Position numbers and translations under genes: made by a program
Shown: positions 22,670 to 34,348 of the stretch, piece by piece
Layout of the letters: each line of letters begins with the position of its first letter
Numbering within the stretch: the stretch's first letter is position 1
Assembly: GCA_023105745.1 (NCBI GenBank)
Contig: JALGQZ010000007.1
Location: 52,371,569 to 52,435,568 of the forward strand
Source: Austropuccinia psidii
Taxonomy: Eukaryota > Basidiomycota > Pucciniomycetes > Pucciniales > Sphaerophragmiaceae
Direction: 5' to 3'
DNA: 64,000 nucleotides
The notes under the pieces: model-generated
Told to the model about the DNA's origin: nothing
The model's database searches: none
What the model saw: the letters and a program-made list of their open reading frames with translations, nothing else

Positions 22670-25250
22670 TGTGATTAAATCACAAAAAAACATAAAAATG
22701 AGTTGATACCAAGTTATAACATAAAAAACAAACTTACGAAAAATCAAACAAAAACACAAAAAAACTAATAAACTACTTAAAATAACATATCACCCTAGAG
22801 AAGACTAACAGAACTCACAAAATGAGAAAAGAAACATTAAAAAACAAGGTGTTTGAGTAGAACTATGAAAGTATTTGCTACTTTGTTTCTTGAAAAAATA
22901 CAAAAAAAACTTGATTTTAATAATAAAAAAGATTGAAGCGAATTCTTCATTAATTCTTCCATCCCTTATTCTTTTGAATGAGCTCCATAATTTTATTCAA
23001 AATCCTTGTTCAAAAGAATTTTTGAGATATTTTTTGCAGTTTTTATGTTTCTCTTAGCATATCCAACATTAAAATGAAAGTATATATATGTTACAAAAAA
23101 TTCAGGAAATACAAATAGGAGTATATGAGCTTAATATAATTCTTACAACAAAAAATTAAGTGGAAAGATTTTTCTTTATTTAAAGCAAGAAGGATTAGTT
23201 AGCTGAATAGAAGAGGGTTTTTGAAAAAAAGTATCAAAAAGATTTGTTTCCATGTAATATTTCCCAAATATTTTCACTTTTAATAATATTTATTCATTTT
23301 GAAATATCCAAGAACGGTTTCTATTATTCTATAAAAATATTTTTGATAAACTTTATAATATTTCCATGAATCAAAGCAGATGATGAATCATTTACTCAAA
23401 TAATTGATCCATTTCTTTTCAAAGTATATATCTCTGTGGTCGTAATCATTCCCTAAAAAAACTTTCCACAATTATCCATAAAAAGTATTAAAAACTCATT
23501 AAATACCTTGGTAACTCTTTGATAATATCAATTACATACTTGAAACATTATTTGGACCATCTCTTGATTTTGATTGCACATGGCTGTGAAGTGATATTTG
23601 ACCCAGTTAAAGCTTAATTCCCAAAACTTTCCAGCTTACCTCTGTGGCTTCTCTCTTAAAAATCTTACTTTAATCAACACTTTAAACCCTTAATTGAAAA
23701 TTAATACCAAAGAAAAAAATAAATATTCTCCTATTCTCTGGCAAAAGTAATTCAAATAATTTTATATATAGCATTTTCAAAAAAACTTTAGAAACCACTG
23801 ATAATAAAGGATTTTTTATCTTTTTAGGCTGCATAGATTTATCGAGCTAATTTAAACTTCTCAAAAATCTCAAAATATTTCTCAATAAATTATGAGAAAG
23901 AAATTTCTTGAAAGAACCTATTCATACCAGTTATTTTGCCTTGTTATCATCTTCTCATTATTTCAAAACAACTCAATTAATGATGCCATTGACTTATATA
24001 ACTGAAGTTCCTGATCCTTTTCAATGGATATTGAGTTTGTAAGTGAGCTCAAATCAAAGGCATAATAAGAGTTTGCTAAAGGGTCCCCTATAGCTTTGAG
24101 GAAAATTTAATGTAGAGAAATTGGAAAATTATATTCTAAATGGTTTTCAAAATCTGATTTTCTTATTTTGTATGAGTGTTAAAGTTGGAAAAATATTTTG
24201 AGATAATTAATGTTATCAACCCATCAAGTTCAGATAAAATATTTGACTTTTTAGTTCATGGAGAGCTTTCAATCTATCTAAATACTTCAAAACTACATGA
24301 AAGAGTAGGAATTATAAAGCTAAGATTTTAAATTTTTATCAAGGAAGAGGAAATTTTGATTCCCCAAAGAATTAAAAAATATTATGTTTTTTATGATTGT
24401 TTATATTTAAAATTCTATCATTAGCTCATGTTTTTAATATGAAGATCACAACAAATTTTAGCTTACACCATGGAATTTTAGAAGAAAAATGTCCCCTATT
24501 GTAATAATAAAGCCAATATTTCAATTTGAATATTTATATTATCTTATTATAATTGTGGGAGCCTCCTACAAATTAGTTTATGGGTTGAAATAGGGGTGAT
24601 ACCTTTTCAATACATATGGTATTTGTGTGGGACTCTCCTTAACTTGACACTTTCCAACAAATCTTTACAAATTCTCTCAATTTTAATAATAACCCACACA
24701 AAAAAGAAAGCAAAAATACGGCATATAGTTGCTCACAAATTAAAAACTTAATAAGAGAAAGATTTTTAATGGTAGGCTAGAATTATGTATATTTTGGGAA
24801 ATTCTCCAACTCATTTTATGATTTATGAGAAATTTCTTTCAAACACAAAGGGTTCCAATTCCAATATTACCCTTCTATGGGTTCTCATAGGTGGTCTTGA
24901 TAGTCAGTTCATATTGAAGCTGTATTATATATGCAAAATTACATAATAAATAACCCAAAGGGTAACATTTTTATAAATTAAATGATAAAAAATAACAAAT
25001 AAGATTAAAAAAGAGGGAAAATAAAAATAAGTATGTTGATAATCTATTCTTTAATTCTGATCTTTGAAAATCTGGACCAAACACTGATATTCATCAAACT
25101 GAATTCAGAATTTTTGGCTTGCATATGGGGCTTAAATTTCATCCAAAAATTTTATTTGTATATTGAAATTTTGTTCTATGTTCAATCTTCCTCCAGTCTA
25201 TCTCCAATGTCAAATTCAAAATGCAACACCTGCTGTCAGGTGTGGCAAAT
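22670..25250. other. Long AT-rich non-coding stretch
   Basis: About 2.6 kb of very AT-rich DNA with only short frames dense in Phe, Ile and Lys. I recognised no transposon protein, no RNA gene and no repeat partner elsewhere in the window. Confidence 0.4.
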
Positions 25251-25259
25251 TTGCTCATG

Positions 25260-25830
25260 GTGATCCTTAATCAAATTTAAAGCTCTCTTTTTTTGTTTGA
25301 TATTCAGGTCTCATTAGAGTTTTTATTTTATTGGTTGATTGATTGGAATTCATTGTGATAATTGAATCAGTGATTCAGGATCTTTTCATTGGATTGGCTT
25401 GTTTATTGATGGCTTTTGAATTATTTGGGAAATATGATTGATGTTAAAGATTTGATTTTTATTGACTGATTGATTCGAGTCAAAAAGGTATTGAACTGAT
25501 TCCTGAAAATATTTATTGATTCATTGAGCTCCTCAAGACCTTGATTCTGATGTTTATAGAGCTGTATGGCTTTATTGAATCATTCAATATTCCTTTGATA
25601 TTTGTTTTGAATTTGTTGATTTATTTCCTGAAATTGATTTGATATTTCTAAGAAGTTTGAGTCATTAATGAGATTTTGAATTTGTAATTTTCATTCCTCA
25701 ATTATTGTTCACATTGGTTCCACCTCAAGACTTCTGATTTATTGCTTAAGTTTAATCAAGATTCTAATTTTATTTGATTTGACCAAGACTTATTATTATT
25801 CTCAAAGTATCATAAGGTTTTCCTTTCTTA
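25260..25830 (+). other. TTGATT-rich leader upstream of element D gag
   Basis: Dense in TTGATT, ATTGATTGATT and related words, low complexity, no frame. Position suggests the untranslated leader of element D. No LTR end or primer site could be fixed here. Confidence 0.4.
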
Positions 25831-25889
25831 ATCTTCAATAATTCCTGTTCAGCATAAACCCCAAGCCAAGAATAAAAGATCTCAAAGAA

Positions 25890-27130
25890 ATAAATTTTTT
25901 TTCATGCCTAAAGCAAGGGTTCCTCTTGACTGAACATCCTTGGTTCATCAACTGAGTGCAGGTTTGGACAGGAGACCACCAATATAAGGAGAAAGCCCAA
26001 AAGAAGAGGATGTATACAGTCAAGAAGATCAAGATCATTCTCTGGCTTGTTGGGTGGCTACCCTGGAAAGTCTCAAGGTCCTAGAAGTAGATTTGGGGAA
26101 GCTGGAGATGAGGGGACTGAAGTGGCAGCTGCCCTGGCAGGTGTCCCTGAACCTTCTGAGGTCTCAAATCCAGCCCTTTCCAATGCAAAATATTTTATCT
26201 CAAGTTGGACCAAATTTCCTAAAGATGATGGAGAGAATGACTCAATTCATGGGAAAACTCACTTAAGAAATCTCTCCCATAGACAATTAAAGAGCCCCAG
26301 AACTCAAGACTCCATCTGTGAAGGCACCTGATTATCTTGATGGTAATAAAACTCATAAATTGAGAGAATTTATCAATTCCTGTCAATTAAATTTCTGACA
26401 GGACCAAGAAAGCCTCTTTTCTAATAGGAAGAAGGTTCTTCATTTAACTTATTTTCTCACTGGTAGAGCTGGAAAATTGATTGAACCATATCTCTCAAAT
26501 ATCTCCAATGAAAACACATCCTGTATGCTTCTTAACTGAAAGCTGTTTGAAACCCAGTTATTCACTCTTTTTGGTAATATCAATTAATTCAGGGAAGCTG
26601 ATCAAGAGTTGGAAAATCTCAGGATGAAAGGAAGTGGTAATGTCTCCTTGTATGTAGGAATTTAAGATGCTTAATGTCAAGAAGTGGATATTGGGGGGAA
26701 AGAGCTTATACTGATGTTTATAGAGGAGGCTTGAAATAAAGGCTATTGGGCCAATGTGCTTTTCACCCTGGCAATTCGACAGCCTTGAAGAACTCATGGA
26801 TATTACTTTGGATTTAGATACCAGCTACCATTAGAGGCAGAAGGAAAAGGGTGTTGATCAAGAAAAGGCACCTCTTTTCACTGGGTCCAATTCCTTCATT
26901 CCTCAAAATTAATCTTCCAAGAAGCCTTGAAATAAGAATAGGAAGGGGAAGAATTTCTAAGTTTCTAAGGATAATTCTTGTGCTGATCTCCTTAATGACA
27001 ACAACAAAATAATTGCTTCTGAAAAGGAGAGGAATACCAAATGAGGATTATGTGCTTATTGTTTTGGAAAGCACATAATTGAAAAAATTATTCAAGAGGG
27101 CTGAAAATAGGCCAGGGCCATCAAGAGGCT
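25890..27130 (+). pseudogene. Element D gag
   Basis: With several frame changes the translation shows a capsid-like region: SCQLNF near 26380, YFLTGRAGKLIEPYLSN near 26450-26505, LFETQLFTLFGN near 26545-26578, then MDITLDLDTSYH near 26795-26830. It ends with a remnant zinc knuckle LCAYCFGKH near 27048-27080, whose last Cys is lost. The layout is that of fungal chromovirus Gag. Stops in all frames make it non-functional. Confidence 0.7.
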
Positions 27131-27269
27131 TCCCTAGCAAGCAGGAAAAAGCCTGAGTGGGAATCATGATGTGCTCATTGGTTCTCACTTATTTTCTTCA
27201 AGAGCACAATTGTACAATATGTATGCTAGTGTCATAATATCTTTAAAATGTCTTATTTTTTCTTCTGCA

Positions 27270-27420
27270 TCTGATATTTTTTATAATATTCACATTGATT
27301 CTGGTGCTTCAAACTTCTTTATTGCAAATAATGTTGTTCTCAAGTACTCATTGACAATCTCAGAGCTACCTGAAAATATTACTCTTTTCATTTTGGATTA
27401 AAATGAATCCACTCCCTTGT
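27270..27420 (+). pseudogene. Element D protease fragment
   Basis: IHIDSGASNFFIANNVV (27289-27340) is an aspartic protease active-site strand with DSG, in the place between gag and RT. The frame is closed by a stop soon after, near 27400. Confidence 0.7.
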
Positions 27421-27989
27421 TAATCACCAATTATACCGAGTGGGATTTTGAGTTGGCTTCTTTCCCAATCTTTGAATGGGACTTTTTTATCATAGATTCC
27501 CCCAGGGAGAAGACCTGGTACTGGAATATGATTTTTTTACCTTTTTAATCCAATTATCGATTGGAAAAATGGATTTATCACCTATTATTCTAGTGGTATT
27601 ATTCCTTCTACTAGTAATTAATTTGCCATCTCTGTCAACAGTTCTGCTCTGGTTTGTGAGCCTAAAACACCTTCCCTTCTTTATTCTGTCCATATCCCTC
27701 CCATCACCCCCCTCAGTCATTACTTCCATCCAGAGATGAAGTCTTCAAAGAGATAAAAGATGTTGGAAAAGATTTTTCTATATATTGTGTTAAGATCTTT
27801 CAAGGGTATATGGACCTTGGTCCTTTATCCTTTAATGAATTCCTGGAGGAGTAGTGGGATGCAGAGGAAGACTCAGAATAAATTGAAACTGTGTTGAAGG
27901 TAGTACCTCCTGCTTATCAAAAATATCTGGATTAATTCTCCAAGATAAAAGAACAGAGACTTCCTCCACAGCATGCCTGTGATCATCAT

Positions 27990-29190
27990 ATTAAACCTGT
28001 GGGGTATCTACCTCCAGTTGGTGTTATCTACTCTTTAGAAAATCTTGAGTCAGAAACACTATGGTACTTCATTTCAGAGAATGCAGAAAAAGGTTTAATC
28101 AGGCCAAGATCCTCTTCAACAGGAGAACCTGTCCTTTTTGTCAATAAAAAGGATGGAGGCCTTTGCTTGTGTGTTGACTACCGCAAGCTCTATTCTGTCA
28201 ATAGGAAGAGCAAGTATCCTGTCCCTCCAATGAATAAGATGCTCACTGTTTTCAATGGTTCCACTATCTTCTCCAAGATATATTTGGGGGGTGCTTATAT
28301 TCTCCTGAGAATCAAATAGGGGGTCAAGAATTTGACTTCCTTTAGAAAAGAAATATGGAAGTTATGCCTAGAATCTTGTGAATGATATATTTAAAGCTTT
28401 TATGGATGTTTTTGTAGTAGTTTCCTTAGATGATATTATGGTATTTTCAAGTTCTGAGGAGGAAAATGTCAAATATGTGGCCTCTGTGCTCCAAAGATTG
28501 AGGCACAATAATTCATTTATTGAAGCCTCAAAGTGTTTATTTCAGTACTCAAGTGTGCAATACCTTGGCTATGTCATTTTAATTGATTGCCTCAAGATGG
28601 ATTCTTGAAAGATTCAGCAAAACCTTAATTGGACTCACCACAAGAACATTGTAGCACTTGATTCATTTTTTGGCTTTACCAATTTTTATCATTATTTCAT
28701 TGAGAATTACTCTAAAACAATCACTGGCCTCAATTCCCTTCTTAAAAATGACTGTCCTTTGATCTTCAATGAGGAAAATATTGTCCATTTCAAAATACTT
28801 GAAGCTTTTACCACTTATCTTATCCTTTCCTATTTCAATTTTTCTTTACCAACCATTGTAGAGATTGATGCTTCTGATTATTTCTTGGGTGCTGTACTGC
28901 ATCAGGTGAATGACTCAGGAAAGCATCCAATTGAATTTGATAGTTGAAAGCCTCTGCCATGTGAGCTCAAGTATGAAATTCATGACAAAGAACTCCTTGA
29001 AACTGTTTGGGCCCTCAAAAACTGACAAGTTTTTCTTCTTTCTCTTTCTTATCCCTTTGAATTATTGACAGACCATTCTACCCTCCAATCTTTCATTTAT
29101 TCCACAGTAAATACATGTCCTCAAGCCTTCTGGGATTAATTTCCCTCTTAGTCCCACTTTTCTATCACTTACAGACCAGCAAGACTGGCC
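27990..29190 (+). pseudogene. Element D reverse transcriptase and RNase H
   Basis: RT blocks: LPPVGVIYSL near 28003, LFVNKKDGGLCLCVDYRKL near 28135-28190, FSKIYLGGAY near 28275, and VVVSLDDIMVFSS near 28410-28452, where the catalytic YLDD has become SLDD. The thumb region follows (VQYLGYVI near 28555). RNase H has EIDASDYFLGAVLHQVNDSG near 28861-28920 and YEIHDKELLETVWAL near 28973-29015. Stops (for example at 28318 and 28606) show decay. Would copy element RNA into DNA in the particle. Confidence 0.8.
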
Positions 29191-29454
29191 ACTTTACCAG
29201 ATGTGTTGTAACTTTGAGATGATATGTACCTGAAAAAGGGGGGGAATTAATAAACAAGGATCCTCAAACCTTTCCTCAAGCTCTTGAGAAAAATGATATT
29301 CAAGAATCAGGATTCTTCTCAATCAAGGTTTATAATTTCTCATATTTAGTGGATAAAATTTAGAAAGATGTATGGAAAGACAAATATTATAAACCAATAC
29401 TCAAGAAATTAGATGGAGGTGAATCAGTCTCAGATTATTCTCTTGAACCTCCAG

Positions 29455-30120
29455 CCAAATTGTTATTTCTCAAAGATAGAGGAGTAATCCCAAGCAATCA
29501 TTTGATTCAACTGGACAGTCTTCAAAAGCATCATGACTCACCATTGGGTGGCCATCCTGGCCAGGAGGAGACCCTCAAGGCAATAAAGGGAGATTTTTAT
29601 TGGACTGGCATGAATCCAATCCTCAAGTACTATGTGTCCTCCTGCCAGAAACGTTCAAGAAACAAGAAGATTCACCATAAGAAGTTTGGATTACCAAAGC
29701 CTTTTCAAATTGAATATGGTCCTTGGGATTTCTTATCAATTGACTTTATCACTCAATTGCCTCTTTCAACTTTGATTCAAATTTAGTATTTTTGGACAGA
29801 TTCTGAAAAATGGCAATATTCATACCAACATATTCAAGAACTAATTCTCTGGACATAGCTCAAATCTACATTAGAAATGTCTTTCCCAAGAATAGACTCC
29901 CAGCCAGTATTGTCAGTGATAGAGTTTAATTATTTATTTAACCATTCTGGACCAATTTATATCAGAAGCTCAAGATATCAAGAGATATTCCAAATTATTT
30001 AAATCCTGAAACAGATGGACATATAGATAGGGTAAATCAGATTATAGAAAATTATCTTTGGATGTATATATGCTAAAATCAATATGACTGGCACATCTTT
30101 CTCCCTCTGGCTGAATTTTC
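29455..30120 (+). pseudogene. Element D integrase
   Basis: The zinc-binding part reads HHDSPLGGHPGQEETLK near 29530-29580 and SCQKRSRNKKIHH near 29640-29680; one Cys of the CxxC pair is replaced by R. The core reads PWDFLSIDFITQLPLS near 29720-29770 (first catalytic Asp present), then damaged sequence, then ETDGHIDRVNQII near 30010-30045, where the region of the catalytic Glu reads D. Confidence 0.7.
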
Positions 30121-30329
30121 CTCAAATAACGCAGAACACCTGTCAACAAAACAGTCATCTTTTTTTACAATTTTTGGAAGAAATCCCAGTTTTGACTCAA
30201 TTCACATTTCTCAAGACACAAATACTGGAAATGTATCAAAAAAACTCCAACCAGTTCCAAAATTTGTGAAGGAATCATTAGAGTCAGAAATAAAGCCTTT
30301 TCAGAAGTTGGCTGATAAAAATATATCAT

Positions 30330-30790
30330 TCCCACCTGGTTTTCAACCTGGGAACAAAGTATGATTAACCTGAAAGGGCATAAAAACAACAAGACACACC
30401 AAGAAACTGTCAGAAAAATTGTTGGGGCCATTTAAAGTTCTTATAAAGATTGGAAGCCATGCATATAAACTCAAGTTGCCTTTACAATGGAAGTCAGGTC
30501 ACCCTGTCTTCCAGGTGTCCTTGTTAGAGCTAGTCAAGCAATCAACTATCCCAAATATCCATCAATTGCCACCACCACCAGTCATAGTGAAGAGGTAAGA
30601 GGAATGGGAGGTGGCACAGGTTCTGGACTCAAACCTCAAAACAGGTAAATTATGGTATCTTGTGGAGTGGAAAGTATTCCATGAATACCCATAAAGAAAA
30701 ACCTGGGAACCAGCTTCCAACCTTACCAGCTGACCAGACCTTGTCAAGGATTACCATTCCTTTTATCCCGGAAATCCTGGCTCAAATACC
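30330..30790 (+). pseudogene. Element D integrase C-terminus with chromodomain
   Basis: LLGPFKVLIKIGSHAYKLKL near 30430-30480 and HPVFQVSLLELVKQS near 30500-30545 are the usual linker (GPF ... HPVFHVS). EEWEVAQVLDSNLKTGKLWY near 30599-30655, then LVEWKVF and TWEPASNLT, is a chromodomain. In this group it directs insertion towards marked chromatin. One stop lies inside it at about 30692. Confidence 0.8.
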
Positions 30791-30799
30791 TTAAGAGTT

Positions 30800-31490
30800 T
30801 GAATTTATGGTGCTTGGTGGGGATTAGATTTTACAAAAAGTAAGTTTGTCTCCTGGAATACACCTTTAAGGGGGTATCCCACCCAAGTTTTTTGTATGAA
30901 TCACCTGTGAGCACTTGGAAACTCTTTGGACAGATTGAAAGGGCCTTGCAACATCAAGATCCCAAAAATTTGACCTTAAATGATGATATAGGTGAATTTT
31001 CCTTTTTTATTTCATTTTGAATTATTATGATAATCATTCTTCAATAAACCCATTAAATAAATTCATCTTATGGAAAAAGAATATCTTTCTTTTATGGTTC
31101 TTGGTGGGGATTGGAAGTTATTAAAGTAAGTTCCATCTCCTGGTATACCTCTCTAAGGGTCTCTACTTCTTGTAAACCACCTTTGCCATTATATTATAAA
31201 CAAATTCTTGGTTTTATTTTCTCAGAAATTTTATAGCCAAAGTCAAGGAAATCACCACAAGAAGGAAAATCCTCAAAATTTCCTCTATTTTTGTTTCTTG
31301 ACTCTCTCTATCTCTTAATTCCTTTTCATTTTCTTGACTTTATTTTACTTTTAAGATTCTTCTTTTTCATTTCTTATTTCAAAAGCAGAGATAATTCCTC
31401 CCATAAACTTCATTGGTATTTCAGTTAGCTCAATAATACAAGGGAAAAAGCACTAGTAATTATAAACAACAACTACAGATAATCTTCATC
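30800..31490. other. Element D region 3' of pol
   Basis: No frame. Two diverged copies of a segment starting GTGCTTGGTGGGGATT (30810) and GGTTCTTGGTGGGGATT (31098), each followed by AAAGTAAGTT and CTCCTGG. AATAAA words near 31043 and 31056 could serve as polyadenylation signals for pol. Confidence 0.4.
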
Positions 31491-31494
31491 AAAA

Positions 31495-32535
31495 TTACTT
31501 CAAGGCTACTTCAAATTTGATTCCCAAGGCATTTTGATAAGCAACTGCCTCCCTGGCCAAATCCCCAGTGGCTTCACCTGGAAAAAAACTCTTCATAGAT
31601 TTATAAACAAAAGCCTCAGTCAAAGAATCCACCTCTTCAAACAAGGCTGTTACAGCCTTCTCATTAATATTCTTTTGATCAGTAAAGCTGCGAGTGATAT
31701 TCCAGCAGCAACGGTGGTCAAAGACTGATTCAGGGTCTGGAGGTGCTGGCCATGGGTGGTTGCAAATTGGTGGAGGTAGAGGCAAGAGTGTATGGCTTGG
31801 TTGATAATCTAGTTGGAGGTTAATGTGGCTGGGGGGACCTAATTACTTCATGGGTGTTGGTATTGACTTGTACAGGAGAAAGTGAAGTGGATTGAATGGG
31901 GGTAGTTTTTTGAATTTTCTCCATCTATTTTGTTACTACATTCAGCATCAGTATCAACATCATCTTGTACCACTAGATTTCTCTTCAATTTTCCAAGTCT
32001 TCCATCCTTCCTTAATACCAAAGTAGGGACCTCTGGGGGCACTCCAATGGGTTTCCCTGGGTGTTAATGGGTCCTCCAATTTTTCTCCAGGTGCTTGTGG
32101 TGTTATTCCATTATTGAACACCTCTCATCCTGGGTCCAGTAACTGAAGAAGAAGAAAAGAAAGTGATACAGTCAGTAAGTCTGAAATTCTTTAACCAATC
32201 AACTCACAGTTGGTGTGACCAGAGGTGGCCTCAGAGGTTGGGGGTTCATCAACAGCAGCTTCCATACCAAATATTCCACCATTCTTGATTCTGCTCCATA
32301 ATCTTCTGGGATTTTCTGGGAATGTATGGCTGGCCTGAGAGAAATTTCTTTTTCTAAGGTTGCAGAATTGGCATCTGGTGGGCCTAGCAGTAGCAGTTTC
32401 AACACAGCAAACCTCCCTTTTACAACAATTGATGGAGGGTAGCTCAATGACTTTGATATATTTGAACCCATTATAGATTTTATCAATGTCATAAATACTT
32501 ATAGGGGCCATACTTTCTTCAGAAAGCTCCATCAA
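31495..32535 (-). pseudogene. Antisense reading frame between element D pol and its 3' LTR
   Basis: Three open blocks follow each other on the minus strand: 32535-32191 (114 codons), 32042-31848 and 31785-31495 (96 codons). Together they read as one broken protein: an N-terminal Cys-rich part (CCKREVCC, then ARPTRCQFCNLRKR with CxxC), NPRRLWSRIKNGG, a linker with KDGRLGKLKRNLVVQDD, and a C-terminal helical part (WNITRSF, KAVTALFEEVDSL, SFFPGEATGDLAREAVAYQN). Similar predicted rust proteins exist as far as I remember, with no known role. Opposite strand to pol and placed before the 3' LTR, as in the antisense frames of some plant Gypsy elements. First Met 32535; frameshifts make this copy defective. 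Confidence 0.55.
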
Positions 32536-32569
32536 GTTATCAAAGATACCAAGACCATGAAGTAGAGAA

Positions 32570-33456
32570 GGTGGGTAATCAGAATGATTGGAGTCAGATG
32601 TGGAAGTCAGTTTTTAACTCATCTTCAAGGTCAAGAGGTCAAAGCCAAGAGAAAGAAAATTATGGAAAAATCAAACTCAGGAAGTCACTTATGGCAATTG
32701 ACCCTCAAAAATGGGGTGAAGACAAAGAAATTAGAACAAAAAATAAAAATAAAAATTTGAATTGGCCAAATTGGCCCAGTTGAGGCATTTGCACATTTGG
32801 TTCAAATTCACTTCATGTCATTATCAATCATCTGAAAGACTCTTCAAACCTCCATAAGAATAGTTTAAAAGACCCTCAACAGTCAAAATAAGCCATAATG
32901 TGCATTCACAAATTTTGTGCATTTTTTCTGTTTCTTCTTTAAAATCTTAATCTTCTCTATTTTATTCAAACTCTAATCAAAAAGAATTCTAACTCATGCA
33001 TTTTGCGCACTTTGCACAATTTGGGCAAAATGGCCAAAAAACCCTAGAAAAATACAATTTGCAACAAATTTCTGGACTTTCTGAAATCATGCAAAATTCA
33101 AGAAATTTTAAATTGGTCCAATTTCAAAATGAAGGGAAATTGTTCAATGTCAGTTAAATATTAAGACATAAACCTGAATAATCCATTCAAATTGAGCCAT
33201 GAGGACTCAAGATAAATTAAATGAATCACACAGAAGAGAGAAGAAAATATCAAAGAAGAGGATAAGAACCAAAGTCAAGTGAAGCAGAATTACCTACAGG
33301 TGTATAAATATGAAGGGAGAGTTTGGGGTTTGTGATTGATGAATAGGGATTATGAGAGGATGGGAGCTGAGAAGTTTAGGGGAAGAAACGTTTTATAGTT
33401 TATTATAAATAATCAAAATTAATCTATCTTTATGGCGCTCAGAGATCACCACCTTC
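32570..33456. other. Element D region between antisense frame and 3' LTR
   Basis: No convincing gene. TATAAATA at 33303-33310. It would hold the upstream region of the antisense frame. Confidence 0.3.
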
Positions 33457-33469
33457 AAGAGGGGGATAA
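33457..33469 (+). other. Polypurine tract of element D
   Basis: AAGAGGGGGATAA directly before the LTR start, marking 33470 as the start of a 3' LTR for a plus-strand element. Confidence 0.75.
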
Positions 33470-34348
33470 TGTCACAGCGATGGAGACAGGAAGGGGAATT
33501 ACAAACCATTATACATTAAATATCTTTCAAACCTCAATCAGCAAGGGTGTTTCATGAAATAACCACCAAATACCGCTTCAAAAGCTCAATACAGTCAAGA
33601 ATAAAATACAGGCCTGTCCCCAATACAGGTGTGAATGCCTGTATTGATTCAAGACACCTTTGTTGGAGTATCCAATGAAGGTTTCCATCTCAAATACAAA
33701 TTCTCTCAGAATACAGCCTAGGCTTCCTTAGCACTCAAGCTCCAGGATGGTATTTTTCCCATATACCAGCCCCCCTTCACCCACCTGGGGGTTTCCCCAG
33801 TTAATTCAAATATTGAATTTATCATGAATATTATTTTATTTCCTCATTAAGAGATACTATGTTATTAATTTTTTAAGTCAATATTAGCCTTCCCCACCTG
33901 TTCAGTAGGGTCTCAGTGCTCATATCCTAATAAATCCTTCTCTCCTTTCCTAACAGGCTGAAACAGTGATACAGGAAAGTTAATTGAAATATAAGATTTA
34001 TGATTGATTTTACTTTATTTCCTCATTAAGAGGTACTATATTATTAATTTTTCAAATCAATCTTAGCCTTCCCTTACCTTTTCAGTAGGGTCTTAGTGGT
34101 CATATCCTAATTAATCATTCTCTCCTTTCTCAACAGGTTGAAACAGTGATACAGGATGATTTGTGGTTGGCTCTTTATTGTTTATTTTGTTTCCTTGAAT
34201 GTTCCTTTATTGAAAATTCTTTAAAAATTAGTAATTAAACTCTTTTGTTTAGTTGTCTTATAATTTGAGTATTCCACTTTGAGCCCTCCATAAGTAAGTA
34301 TTTTCACTGAGTTCCACCCCCTCTTCACTTAGAAGAGGCCCTGTGACA
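33470..34348 (+). repeat. LTR of element D (879 bp)
   Basis: Starts TGTCACAG and ends CTGTGACA, a perfect 8-bp terminal inverted repeat. The flanks GATAA and TTGTA do not match, so it is not a simple solo LTR. The purine tract before it fits a 3' LTR. It contains a 180-bp tandem duplication. Confidence 0.75.
33801..34155. repeat. Two-copy 180-bp tandem repeat inside the LTR of element D
   Basis: TCCTCATTAAGAG... at 33841 recurs at 34020, and TTCAGTAGGG at 33901 recurs at 34081, a constant 180-base step with scattered substitutions. Each unit ends in a pyrimidine-rich stretch and AACAGG, similar to a 3' splice site. Confidence 0.85.

Larger units (their letters stand above)
25890..34348 (+). 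mobile_element. Element D: decayed chromodomain Gypsy (chromovirus)
   Basis: Gag, protease, RT, RNase H, integrase and chromodomain follow in normal order on the plus strand, all with stops and shifts. They are followed by an antisense reading frame, a polypurine tract and an LTR. The 5' LTR was not recognised. Its LTR end abuts minus-strand gag of element E', so D was inserted into E' or joined to it later. Confidence 0.75.

Noticed and set aside
22875..25263. Short frames rich in Phe, Ile, Leu and Lys
   Set aside because: Expected by chance in very AT-rich DNA; no motif, no conservation.
33470..34348. Solo LTR interpretation
   Set aside because: Flanking bases (GATAA and TTGTA) do not match, and a polypurine tract precedes it.
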